From Bacteroidota bacterium (GTDB taxonomy: Bacteria; Bacteroidota; Bacteroidia; Bacteroidales; Lentimicrobiaceae), in NCBI GenBank assembly GCA_009773455.1, contig WSXU01000008.1:124001-188000 (forward strand): DNA of 64,000 nucleotides, given 5' to 3'. Below are positions 45,734-54,138 of the stretch, piece after piece; the stretch's first letter is position 1; every line of letters begins with the position of its first letter. Position numbers and translations under genes: made by a program. The notes beneath the pieces were generated by a model, which had not been told where the DNA came from, made no database searches, and worked only from the letters and a program-made list of their open reading frames with translations.

Positions 45734-47941
45734 TCAGTTGTTTTTCCTGTTCAACAGCTGTTCAAGCTTTGAATATAAGCTGTTCTTATCGATGGGTTTG
45801 GGAATATAATCATCGCAGCCCGCATCAAAACAATCTGATTTATCCTCTTTCATGGCATGGGCCGTTTGCGCCACAACAGGCAATCCGGGGTATCTCTTCT
45901 TAATGATTCTTGTCGTATCATAACCATCCATCACTGGCATCCGCATATCCATCAACACCACATCAACCTTTTGCTCCTCAAGTAACAACAGTGCCTCTTC
46001 CCCATTTGATGCATAGAACAGGCTCGCTCCTGTATTCAGCAGCAGGACTGTGAGAAACCGCATACTTACAGGGTCATCTTCAACCATCAGAATTGATTTT
46101 CCCTCCCAGGAGTAATTACGCACTTCACCATTGAGTTTTGTGTTTTTGGCAGGTTCCAGTGAATGCATAACATAGGGTATGGAAAAACTGAAAGTAGATC
46201 CTGTATCTTTTGAGGACTGAACAGTAATACAACTACCAAAGAGGGAGGCCAGCCCCTGGCTTATTGACAATCCGAGACCTGCGCCACCAAACTGCCTTGA
46301 GAAATCGTTTTCAACCCTTGTGAACCTTTCAAATATGACAGGGAGGTCTTCTTCATCTATTCCGATTCCGGTGTCACTTACATAAAATTCAATCCTGTTA
46401 AACCCGGTGAAATTAAAGCCAAATTCTATTCTTCCACGGGGAGTATACTTGATGGCATTCAGAAGCAGATTCCATAAAATCTGGCGTAGTCTGGTCTCAT
46501 CGGTATTGAGGATCAGTTTTCGGCATTCAGGTGGTATCCGAAGATTGAGTGAAACTCCGGATCTGTTCATTTCGGCCTTTGCTCCCTCTGACTCTACCAG
46601 TAACGACTCCATAAAACGACTGATATCACAGGGCATTTCGTTTATTCCGACCTGTCCTGAATCAATCATTGCCAGCTCAATAACATCATCAATCAACCTT
46701 AAAAGATGCATGCCGCTTGATTTCATTATTTCAAGGTATTCATCCTTCTCTTCCTTGGTAATGTAAGGTTCATTCATCAATTCAATAAAACCCAGAATAT
46801 GATTCATCGGAGTGCGCACTTCATGCGAAATACCAGCAAGAAAAGCTGATTTCAGTTTATCGGACGATTCCGCTTTTTGCAGCGCATTTTTGATGGCTAC
46901 TTCCTTGTATTTTCTTTCCAGTGCATTTACCAGAATCTGACCCGTCAGTTTAAATGAATTGATTACCTGCTCTTCCCAATTTTCGGGCCGGCTGAAAGTA
47001 TCAAATCCGATAAATCCCCTGAATTCATGATCAATGAAAAGCGGGATATGTACCACAGATTCAATGTTGAGCAGATCAAAAAAGAAAGCCAGGTTGTCGG
47101 GTCCGGATGTCACTTCCTGATCCGTCCGCTGAAGAATACTCATCTGCCCCGACATAAGTTTGCTGAAAAATACAGGCAATTCATTCAGGTAAATGACCGG
47201 TTGGCGTTCCATATGGGAGAACCGCTGATCACATGTCCATTCATGTGAGATCTTTACAAAATCCTGAGAATCGGAAAGTCTGACCAGATAGGCCCTTTCT
47301 GCACCGAAAAACCTTGCCACTGTTTCTATGGCCTGTTGGATATTCTGGTCTATTTCATCAATCTTCATATTGATAAGATCTGACGAAAGCCTGCTCATAT
47401 ATTCAATAAAGGCAATGCGGCTGATTTTCTGTTTTTCACTTTTCTTTCTTTCGCTGATATCCCTGTATATCCCATAGATACACAAATTGCCATCTCCTTC
47501 GATAAATGGCACGCCCAAAACTGATACATCGATCAGCTTACCATCGTGGCGCAAACGCTGAGTTTCTACAGCAATTCTTCCACCTTCCCAATTGGTTTTT
47601 GTGAATTGTTTTGCTTCCTTAAGCAAATGACGGGGGGCTATCAGCTCATCAATTTTTTTCCCGATGATGTCAGCCTTTCTGAAAAGAAACATATGTTCAA
47701 ACTCGGGGTTGACATCAATGATATAATTATCCTGATCAACCATTGCAATGGCCTCCGGCGCCGATTCAAAGAGCCTGGTGTATCTTGTCTTGTTTACCAG
47801 AAGTTCATCAACCCTTGTCTGGAGAGACAGGGCGTGTCCGATTACATTCAGGGCTGAGGTAATGAAATATCCGTCTTCAACTGTAAAATTCCCCTCAGAT
47901 TTAAACCCGAGTGCGATCAGTTTCGGAAAGGCGTTGAGCAT
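45734..47941 (-). CDS. Hybrid sensor histidine kinase (PAS-GAF-HisKA-HATPase-receiver), lacking its native N-terminus
   Basis: 735 residues: PAS about 55-165 (FESAPEAIAMVDQDNYIIDV), GAF about 180-345, HisKA with phospho-His373 in GISHEVRTPMNH, HATPase with N box NLLLNAIKYT, G1 DTGIGI and G2 GGAGLGLSI, then a receiver with phospho-acceptor D665 in VVLMDMRMP and SKP-like PKPIDK. It would autophosphorylate and relay phosphate to a partner. The first ~40 residues look like the end of another GAF-type domain whose beginning is encoded in the shifted frame upstream (47917-48264), so the true protein is probably about 843 residues. The start M at 47941 lies inside that domain. Confidence 0.85.
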   Translation of the reverse strand: MLNAFPKLIALGFKSEGNFTVEDGYFITSALNVIGHALSLQTRVDELLVNKTRYTRLFESAPEAIAMVDQDNYIIDVNPEFEHMFLFRKADIIGKKIDELIAPRHLLKEAKQFTKTNWEGGRIAVETQRLRHDGKLIDVSVLGVPFIEGDGNLCIYGIYRDISERKKSEKQKISRIAFIEYMSRLSSDLINMKIDEIDQNIQQAIETVARFFGAERAYLVRLSDSQDFVKISHEWTCDQRFSHMERQPVIYLNELPVFFSKLMSGQMSILQRTDQEVTSGPDNLAFFFDLLNIESVVHIPLFIDHEFRGFIGFDTFSRPENWEEQVINSFKLTGQILVNALERKYKEVAIKNALQKAESSDKLKSAFLAGISHEVRTPMNHILGFIELMNEPYITKEEKDEYLEIMKSSGMHLLRLIDDVIELAMIDSGQVGINEMPCDISRFMESLLVESEGAKAEMNRSGVSLNLRIPPECRKLILNTDETRLRQILWNLLLNAIKYTPRGRIEFGFNFTGFNRIEFYVSDTGIGIDEEDLPVIFERFTRVENDFSRQFGGAGLGLSISQGLASLFGSCITVQSSKDTGSTFSFSIPYVMHSLEPAKNTKLNGEVRNYSWEGKSILMVEDDPVSMRFLTVLLLNTGASLFYASNGEEALLLLEEQKVDVVLMDMRMPVMDGYDTTRIIKKRYPGLPVVAQTAHAMKEDKSDCFDAGCDDYIPKPIDKNSLYSKLEQLLNRKNN

Positions 47942-48264
47942 AAAGGAAACGCAGCATATCCGACATTCTTTAACAATCCGTCAATAGAAACTGCCGCTTC
48001 CCCATTTACAGGTTCACCCTGTAATAGTGTGCTGATATCGGAAGCCCCGGAGATCAATGCCATGAAATCTATCCTGTCAAGAACGACTGCTTTGCTATCT
48101 GACAGATTTTTAATCTCAAGGAGAATGTCCAGATTCTTCAGCTTTTTACGGTTGAAATGCGGACTAACAACGCATAATCCAGACAGGCCGGCATTTTTAA
48201 CGATAGCATTGAGCAAGCCATATGCCATGCTTAAATCAAACAGCTTTTCCGCAGCCTGCTTCAT
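47917..48264 (-). pseudogene. N-terminal fragment of the hybrid kinase, frameshifted
   Basis: 115 residues (MKQAAEKLFDLSMAYGLLNA ... NVGYAAFPLCSTPFRN) ending in a stop. The neighbouring frame continues with MLNAFPKLIALGFKSEGNFT, which reads naturally after GYAAFP; the switch lies within CCTTTATGCTC around 47930-47945, where a one-base change in a T-run would restore the frame. The fragment has a GAF-like sensor pattern. Interpreted as the missing N-terminus of the kinase; pseudogene or sequence error. Confidence 0.7.
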
Positions 48265-48491
48265 AATATACCGGATGTATGGGAATAAATTATTTTCAAA
48301 TGTAAACGATATAAATCCGCGTTCCTGTCATCTGTCTGAATTTATCTTCATAACCGTTAAAAGTAAGTCGTTAATAACCTGTCATTCAAAACAAATATTA
48401 AACAGATAAAAGCGGATTTTGATCCGGCCTTCTTTCGAATCGAATAATCTGGTGATTTTTCATGCCTGCTAACAGCTAATTTAAATAGCCT

Positions 48492-48499
48492 TACCTTTG
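48492..48499 (+). promoter_or_regulatory. Putative -7 box of the U32 peptidase gene
   Basis: TACCTTTG followed by CAGC, 17 bases before the ATG at 48517. Matches TAnnTTTG. Confidence 0.4.
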
Positions 48500-48516
48500 C
48501 AGCAAAACAGTGTTTT

Positions 48517-49788
48517 ATGCCTGAAATTGAAATCATGTCCCCTGCCGGGTCGTTCGAATCGCTTATGGCAGCCATTCAGGGCGGAGCCGGTTCTGTGTAT
48601 TTCGGGGCAGGACAATTAAATATGCGTGCCCGTTCATCCAGTAATTTTTCACCTGATGATATCTGTCAGATAGCAGCAATCTGCCATAGCCATGGGGTTA
48701 AGTCATACCTGACGCTGAATACCATTATCTATGATGGGGAGATTCAGATAATGCGCGAAATGGTAGATCTGGCAAAGGAAAGCGGCGTCAGCGCCATCAT
48801 TGCCTCTGATCTGTCCGTACTTGAATATGCAAGGGAAAAAGGCATTGAGATACACATATCAACTCAATGCAACATCACCAACATAGAAGCTGTCAGGTTT
48901 TATGCCCGCTACGCCGATGTAATGGTACTGGCCCGGGAACTGAACATCAGACAAATGGAAGCAATTACCCGTTCTATCAGGGAGCAAAACATCACAGGGC
49001 CATCCGGTAAACTGGTTCAGATAGAGGTTTTTATACATGGTGCCTTATGCATGGCTGTTTCAGGAAAGTGTTACATCAGCCTTGATAACTTTAATGCTTC
49101 GGCTAACCGTGGTGCCTGCCAGCAGCCCTGCCGGAGGGCCTATGAAGTTAAGGACAAAGACAATCAGGTTGAACTCGAAATCGATAATAAGTACATCATG
49201 TCACCCAAGGACCTGATGACCCTCCCGATCATTGACAGGTTGCTGGATGCAGGTGTTACCGTGTTAAAAATTGAAGGGCGGGGCCGATCGGCAGAATATG
49301 TAAAAACTGTTACAAGAACGTACCACGAAGCCGTTGAGGCCTGGAAAAACAAACAATTCACCAGGGAAAAAGTAGAGAACTGGACTCATGAAGTGGACAA
49401 AGTTTATAACCGGGGATTCTGGGGAGGATATTACCTGGGTGAAAAAACCGGCGAATGGTCTGAACGTTATGGCTCACAGGCCTCGCAGAAGAAAGTCTAT
49501 ATAGGGAAAGTGGTGAACTTTTTCAGTAAGCTGAATGTTGCTGAAATTAAGGTTGAATCCCATAGCCTGAATGTCGGGGATAATATTCTTGTTATCGGGC
49601 CAACTACCGGAGCTTATGAAGCAACACTGAATGAGCTGAGGGTTGAACTTAATCCGGTAACAAAGGCTTCGAAAGGTGAAAACTGTTCCATTGCAGTAAC
49701 CGATACCCTGCGCAGGGGCGATAAAGTCTACCTGCTGGCGGATGCAGGGCATCCCCTTTTCCAGATGCAAACTGAAAAAAATCAGTGA
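48517..49788 (+). CDS. U32 family peptidase-like protein (TrhP/RlhA-type tRNA/rRNA hydroxylation)
   Basis: 423 residues. Opening EIMSPAGSFESLMAAIQGGA, signature region EVFIHGALCMAVSGKCYIS with the conserved Cys, and CQQPCRRAYEV match the U32 family. Its best studied members (TrhP, RlhA) act in tRNA or rRNA hydroxylation and carry a Cys-based iron-sulphur site rather than being peptidases. The extra C-terminal beta domain (about 325-415) is typical of the YegQ branch. Branch assignment is tentative. Confidence 0.88.
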   Translation: MPEIEIMSPAGSFESLMAAIQGGAGSVYFGAGQLNMRARSSSNFSPDDICQIAAICHSHGVKSYLTLNTIIYDGEIQIMREMVDLAKESGVSAIIASDLSVLEYAREKGIEIHISTQCNITNIEAVRFYARYADVMVLARELNIRQMEAITRSIREQNITGPSGKLVQIEVFIHGALCMAVSGKCYISLDNFNASANRGACQQPCRRAYEVKDKDNQVELEIDNKYIMSPKDLMTLPIIDRLLDAGVTVLKIEGRGRSAEYVKTVTRTYHEAVEAWKNKQFTREKVENWTHEVDKVYNRGFWGGYYLGEKTGEWSERYGSQASQKKVYIGKVVNFFSKLNVAEIKVESHSLNVGDNILVIGPTTGAYEATLNELRVELNPVTKASKGENCSIAVTDTLRRGDKVYLLADAGHPLFQMQTEKNQ

Positions 49789-49867
49789 AAAGAGATGGTG
49801 TGAAGGACCCCCGTCCTTTTTCACCTCTGATCTCATGTCGCTGACCTACTACATCAAAACCAACCAG

Positions 49868-50691
49868 ATGAAAAACAAAACCAACTACCATACCCACTCC
49901 AACTTTTCTGATGGCTCCGCTGAACCGGAAGAGTACATTACAGAGGCTATCCGTCAGGGCTTCAACAGCCTGGGTTTTTCTGAACATTCGGTGCTGCCTT
50001 TTGAAAATACATTCGCCCTGCAACCCGGAACGGAAACCGCCTACATAGCAGAAATCAGAAGATTGCAGCAGATTTATCTTGGTCAGGTACAGATTTTACT
50101 TGCACTGGAAGCAGATTATATTCCGGGGGTCTGTGCCGGATTTGCCGGTCTGAAATCATCTTTAGGGCTGGACTATATTATCGGAAGTGTGCATCTGGTT
50201 AAGAATAACCATAATGATATCCTGTGGTTTATTGATGGACCCAGGCGGGAGACGTACGACAATGGCCTGAATGAGTTTTTCGGAGGAGATATCCGTAAAG
50301 GTGTGACCGCATACTGGCACCAGCTGAATCAGATGATTGAGAATGAAACCTTTGATATCATCGGTCATCTGGATAAAATTAAAATGCACAACCAGGGACG
50401 CTGGTTTAGCGAAGAAGAAGGGTGGTACCTTGATCTGGTAAACGAAACGATTGCTTTGATTGCCGACCATTCACTTATTGTGGAAGTCAACACCAGTTCC
50501 CGGGTGAACACATCCTCCGGAAACTCAGGGAAAAGAACATCAGGGTTACCCTGAGCAGCGATGCGCACCAGCCACATGAACTAAGTCTGTGGTTTGATGA
50601 GGCAAAAGCGATTCTTAAAAATTGCGGGTTTGACAAATTGTCCATGTTCTCACATGGAAAGTGGGATGAGCAATCTATTGACCATGATTGA
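49868..50691 (+). pseudogene. PHP-family histidinol phosphatase, frameshifted near its 3' end
   Basis: The PHP domain begins MKNKTNYHTHSNFSDGSAEP with the metal His pair HTH and continues through FSEHSVLPF, ADYIPG, IIGSVHLVKN, YWHQLNQMI and IIGHLDKI. After VEVNTSSR the frame departs (VNTSSGNSG, stop at 50554), while the next frame carries the family's expected ending: PGEHILRKLREKNIRVTLS, SDAHQPHEL and GFDKLSMFSHGKW to a stop at 50691. The loop usually found between NTS and the YPS-like motif is also missing, so a small deletion not divisible by three is likely. Expected reaction: histidinol phosphate to histidinol. Disabled if real. Confidence 0.75.
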
Positions 50692-51118
50692 CCTCGTAGT
50701 TCATGAGGAAATGTCTGATACCTGCTTCTTCGAATTCTTCTCCGTAAACCCTGAATCCAAGCTTTGTATAGAATCCTGTTACCTGCTCCTGTGCATGCAG
50801 GTAAACCGTTCTGCCTTCAGGTAACACCTCTTTGAGGACCTCTTGTACCATAAAATCACCCAAGCCCTTTCCGCGAAACGCCGGTAATACAGCAAAGCGC
50901 TCAAGTTTAACGCCTTTCGTGGTGTAGCGTCGGCGGCAGGTAGCTACGGCAGTATCTCCGATAAATACCAGATAAAGCCTGGAGGTGGATTCAAAGGCGT
51001 CATATTCAAGATCTTCGGGGACTTTTTGTTCCACTACAAAAACAGCATAGCGGATTTTCCGGGCGATTTCACTATATCCGGGATGATTATAATCAAAGCT
51101 GACAAGGGTTGGGATCAT
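50675..51118 (-). CDS. GNAT-family N-acetyltransferase (ElaA-like)
   Basis: About 147 residues. Acetyl-CoA loop RFAVLPAFRGKGLGDFMVQE (R/Q-x-x-G-x-G/A) and the C-terminal FYTKLGFRVYGEEFEEAGIR, HFLMNYEV, as in ElaA/AAC-type small acetyltransferases. Acceptor unknown. ATG ending at 51118 preferred: an in-frame TTG four codons up coincides with the -7 box. It converges with, and overlaps by 17 bases, the broken histidinol-phosphatase gene. Confidence 0.88.
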   Translation of the reverse strand: MIPTLVSFDYNHPGYSEIARKIRYAVFVVEQKVPEDLEYDAFESTSRLYLVFIGDTAVATCRRRYTTKGVKLERFAVLPAFRGKGLGDFMVQEVLKEVLPEGRTVYLHAQEQVTGFYTKLGFRVYGEEFEEAGIRHFLMNYEVNHGQ

Positions 51119-51127
51119 ACGCAGGTT

Positions 51128-51135
51128 CAAAAGTA
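51128..51135 (-). promoter_or_regulatory. Putative -7 box of the GNAT gene
   Basis: Minus-strand TACTTTTG, a TAnnTTTG match, 10 bases before the ATG at 51118. It overlaps the alternative TTG start at 51130. Confidence 0.35.
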
Positions 51136-51159
51136 AGTAAAGAGAAGGGATTAAAATAA

Positions 51160-51184
51160 AATGGCCTGTAAATTACAGGCCATT
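51160..51184 (-). terminator. Intrinsic terminator of the yceD-rpmF-plsX-fabH operon
   Basis: AATGGCCTGTAA and TTACAGGCCATT form a near-perfect hairpin about 21 bases past the fabH stop; on the minus strand it is followed by TTTATTTTAAT. Confidence 0.75.
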
Positions 51185-51204
51185 ATCAATGAAATGATTG
51201 AATG

Positions 51205-52209
51205 TCAGATTTTATCGCCATCATATGCCCACTTGAGATAGAGTGAGCCCCAGGTAAAACCGGCGCCAAAGGCAGCAAGAATAATGTTATCCCCCTTTCT
51301 GAGCTTATTTTCCCATTCCCAGAGGCAGAGCGGCAAAGTGGCGGAAGTAGTGTTACCAAAGCGCTGAATGTTGATCATTACCTGTTCCTTGTTGATTCCC
51401 ATGCGGTTGGCTGTGGCATCAATGATGCGCATATTGGCCTGATGCGGCACGAGCCAGGTCAGAGATTCGGGTGTAATGTGGTGCTTTTCCATCATCTCTA
51501 CCGACACATCGGCCATTTTCGAAACAGCCCATTTGAATACCGGCTGGCCTTCCTGATAAACATAATGCTCCCGTGCGTCGATGGTTTCGTGTGTAGGGGG
51601 TTTTGCAGATCCTCCCGCCTTCTGGTGAAGGTGAATACGACCAACGCCATCGCTCTGAAGAATGGAATCAATGATACAATTTTCATCCGTAGTCGGCTCC
51701 ACCAGTACAGCTGCAGCGCCATCTCCAAAAATGGGGCAGGTTGCCCTGTCGGTATAGTCTACAATGGCTGACATTTTATCTGCACCGACAACAATAACTT
51801 TTTTATAAGACCCGGACTCAACATATTTTGAGGCTGTGGCAAGTGCATAAAGGAAACTCGAACAGCCAGCGTTCAGGTCGAAACCGAAAGCATTCCTGAT
51901 GTCGGTTTTATCAGCGATGATATTGGCCGTAGCGGGGAAAACCATATCCGGTGTTACCACGCCGCATATAATAAGGTCAATTTCTTCCGGTTTTGTTTTG
52001 GTTTTGGCGAGTAATTGTTTTACTGCTTCGGCCCCCATGTCGGATGTTCCTTTACCTTCACCCTTCAGTATCCGTCTTTCTTTGATACCAATCCGGGTCA
52101 TAATCCATTCATCGGACGTATCTACCATCCGGCTTAATTCATCGTTGGTAAGGATGTAGTCCGGAACATATCCGCCTACACCGGTGATTGCAGCTCTAAT
52201 TTTTGTCAT
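51205..52209 (-). CDS. fabH: 3-oxoacyl-ACP synthase III (KAS III)
   Basis: 334 residues. Catalytic triad is complete: Cys116 in [11 protein letters not shown], His in VPHQANMRI and Asn in [11 protein letters not shown]; the end [15 protein letters not shown] is diagnostic. It condenses acetyl-CoA (or branched starters) with malonyl-ACP to begin fatty acid synthesis. Operon with yceD, rpmF and plsX; ends at a strong hairpin. Confidence 0.97.
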   Translation of the reverse strand: MTKIRAAITGVGGYVPDYILTNDELSRMVDTSDEWIMTRIGIKERRILKGEGKGTSDMGAEAVKQLLAKTKTKPEEIDLIICGVVTPDMVFPATANIIADKTDIRNAFGFDLNAGCSSFLYALATASKYVESGSYKKVIVVGADKMSAIVDYTDRATCPIFGDGAAAVLVEPTTDENCIIDSILQSDGVGRIHLHQKAGGSAKPPTHETIDAREHYVYQEGQPVFKWAVSKMADVSVEMMEKHHITPESLTWLVPHQANMRIIDATANRMGINKEQVMINIQRFGNTTSATLPLCLWEWENKLRKGDNIILAAFGAGFTWGSLYLKWAYDGDKI

Positions 52210-52235
52210 CAGCAGTGTCAGTCAAAAAAAATAAA

Positions 52236-53198
52236 TTAATCTCTTACAACAACAGCTACGCGGGCAAGCGCACGCTTGATTTTTTGTGAAAGTTTGGCCT
52301 GATGAACATCCCGTGCAAGTAAAAGCATGTTTTTGATCGCAACATCGTTTGATATGCCATGACCAACAACCACGGTTGAATTGATGCCCAGAACGGGTGT
52401 TCCGCCATAGTTTTCGTAATTGAAACGGGCAAAGTAATCGTCGACCAGACCACGTTTCATCATAATCCTGAACATTCCTTCGATGTTCTTCAGCACGATG
52501 TTACCGGTAAAGCCATCGCAGACAATTACATCGGCCTTATTGCGGAGTAAGTCACGGCCTTCAATGTTTCCGATAAAATTAAAATCCTTTGATTCTTTCA
52601 TAAGGTGATAAGCAGCCTGACTCGACAGGTTGCCTTTCTCCTCCTCATGTCCGATATTTAAAAGGGCAACCCTGGGATTACTGATGTTATAAACACTTTT
52701 TGCCGTAATGGATCCAAGCAGGGCAAACTGAAACATGACATCAGGTTTCGCATCCGGATTGGTGCCCACGTCAAGAAGCAGACTCAGCCCACCGCCCTCC
52801 TGGGGTAGAACAGCGGAAGTACATGGCCTGATTACACCCTGAATATTGTTAACGCTGTAAATCGCTCCGACCAGCATTGCACCACTGCTCCCGGCACTGG
52901 CGAATGCATCGATATGTTTATGTTTCAGCTGTTTAAAACCAATACTAATGCTTGAGTCGGGTTTACGGATGATGGCATGGGTAGGGTGTTCACCCATTCC
53001 AATGACTTCATGTGCATGAACAATGATAAAATCTTCCGGATCGGCATTGTGCCTGGCAAGTTCATTAAGGATGACTTCATGGTCACCAATAAGCACAATC
53101 CGGTCAGTCGGCGACAGTTCCTTCTGGGCAAGTATTGCACCGGCAATGGTAGCGCCAGGGGCAAAATCACCTCCCATAACATCGAGCCCGACTTTCAT
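52236..53198 (-). CDS. plsX: Phosphate acyltransferase PlsX
   Basis: 320 residues. MKVGLDVMGGDFAPGATIAG, SAGSSGAMLVGA-type loop ASAGSSGAMLVGAIYSVNNI, NPDAKPDVMFQFALLG and the VCDGFTGNIVLKNIEGM motif fit PlsX, which makes acyl-phosphate from acyl-ACP for phospholipid synthesis. Gene order rpmF-plsX-fabH is conserved among many bacteria. 46 bases after rpmF. Confidence 0.97.
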   Translation of the reverse strand: MKVGLDVMGGDFAPGATIAGAILAQKELSPTDRIVLIGDHEVILNELARHNADPEDFIIVHAHEVIGMGEHPTHAIIRKPDSSISIGFKQLKHKHIDAFASAGSSGAMLVGAIYSVNNIQGVIRPCTSAVLPQEGGGLSLLLDVGTNPDAKPDVMFQFALLGSITAKSVYNISNPRVALLNIGHEEEKGNLSSQAAYHLMKESKDFNFIGNIEGRDLLRNKADVIVCDGFTGNIVLKNIEGMFRIMMKRGLVDDYFARFNYENYGGTPVLGINSTVVVGHGISNDVAIKNMLLLARDVHQAKLSQKIKRALARVAVVVRD

Positions 53199-53244
53199 CT
53201 GACTGGTTTTTGGTTAGGAATGTGTGTTTGCAAAATGCAGGTGC

Positions 53245-53430
53245 TTAAGCAGTAGCGGCTTTTTCAATGGCAAGTTTGCCTTTATAATAGCCACATTCAC
53301 CACAGACCCTGTGGTAAAGAACCGACGCCCCACAATTGGAACAGATACTAACAGTCGGTGCTATTGCTTTGTAATGAGTCCGTCTTTTCGCTGTTCTGGT
53401 CTTTGAAAACCTATGTTTTGGATTTGGCAT
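53245..53430 (-). CDS. rpmF: Ribosomal protein L32
   Basis: 61 residues: MPNPKHRFSKTRTAKRRTHY then a zinc ribbon with CSNCGASVLYHRVCGECGYY (CxxC plus CxxC). The zinc-binding form. Sits between yceD and plsX as in many genomes. Its start lies 28 bases after the yceD stop. Confidence 0.97.
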   Translation of the reverse strand: MPNPKHRFSKTRTAKRRTHYKAIAPTVSICSNCGASVLYHRVCGECGYYKGKLAIEKAATA

Positions 53431-53458
53431 TTCGTTTAATCTTTATTTTGGTTAATAC

Positions 53459-53977
53459 TTATTCAGGGTTAAAATTTTTCAACGCATCCCACTGTGAGTC
53501 ATTTTCTTTACGTGCCGATAATTGTTCGATCCTTGCCAATACCTCAGGGTCACACTGACTGACACCGCTTTCATCTTCAGGATGAACCACCCTGTAAGGT
53601 ACACGAAGGCTCAGATAATCATAAACCAGGTTAGCTATGTCAATGTGGGTTTCATTTTCTGAAATTACCAGCACATTTTCATCTTCTTCCTTGTGTTCAT
53701 GGCCGAATTTGATAAAGTACTCCTCGTCACCCGTAACCGGCATATCAAATTCTCCAAGGCACCGGTCGCACAGTACCCTGATGGTTCCGGTTATCGTGAA
53801 ATTCAATACCAGCATCCTGTCCTGCCTTTCAAGGTCAAGCCTTACATGAGCCCAAGCCTCTTTGATTTCTGAATATTCGAACGATGCAAAGAACTTATCA
53901 TCAATTTCAAAATCAAACTGATGATTACCAGCACTTAATCCAACAAATGGGATTACAAACTGCTTCAGGTAATCCAC
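53459..53977 (-). CDS. yceD: YceD (DUF177) 23S rRNA accumulation protein
   Basis: About 172 residues starting at GTG: QFVIPFVGLSAGNHQFDFEI, then the central CDRCLGEFDMPVTG (DUF177 CxxC motif) and the C-terminal LPYRVVHPEDESG-like end. YceD is linked to 23S rRNA maturation and the L32 operon. A longer TTG frame (to 54037) would run through the promoter: the -7 box (54007-54014) and -33 box (54035-54038) both lie within it, so the start must be downstream. First gene of the yceD-rpmF-plsX-fabH operon. Confidence 0.85.
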   Translation of the reverse strand: MDYLKQFVIPFVGLSAGNHQFDFEIDDKFFASFEYSEIKEAWAHVRLDLERQDRMLVLNFTITGTIRVLCDRCLGEFDMPVTGDEEYFIKFGHEHKEEDENVLVISENETHIDIANLVYDYLSLRVPYRVVHPEDESGVSQCDPEVLARIEQLSARKENDSQWDALKNFNPE

Positions 53978-54006
53978 GGTTTTGGTTGTTTCAGGTTTAA
54001 GGGGTG

Positions 54007-54038
54007 CAAAAGTAGAAATTAATATTGTTATTAACAAA
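54007..54038 (-). promoter_or_regulatory. Consensus Bacteroidota promoter of yceD-rpmF-plsX-fabH
   Basis: On the minus strand TTTG (54035-54038), exactly 20 bases, then TACTTTTG (54007-54014), followed by CACCCC. This matches the primary-sigma consensus TTTG-N19/20-TAnnTTTG. The transcript should start about 53995-54001, giving a short leader before the GTG at 53977. Confidence 0.75.
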
Positions 54039-54138
54039 TATTTATTCAGCCCAAAACACCATTTTTACGACAAAAAGCCTGATAATAAACTCTTTGCATA
54101 CACAGTAACATCCATTACTTTCGGGTTTTCAACAATCC

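Noticed and set aside
53459-54037. Longer yceD frame from TTG at 54037
   Set aside because: The consensus promoter boxes lie inside this extension, so translation cannot begin there.
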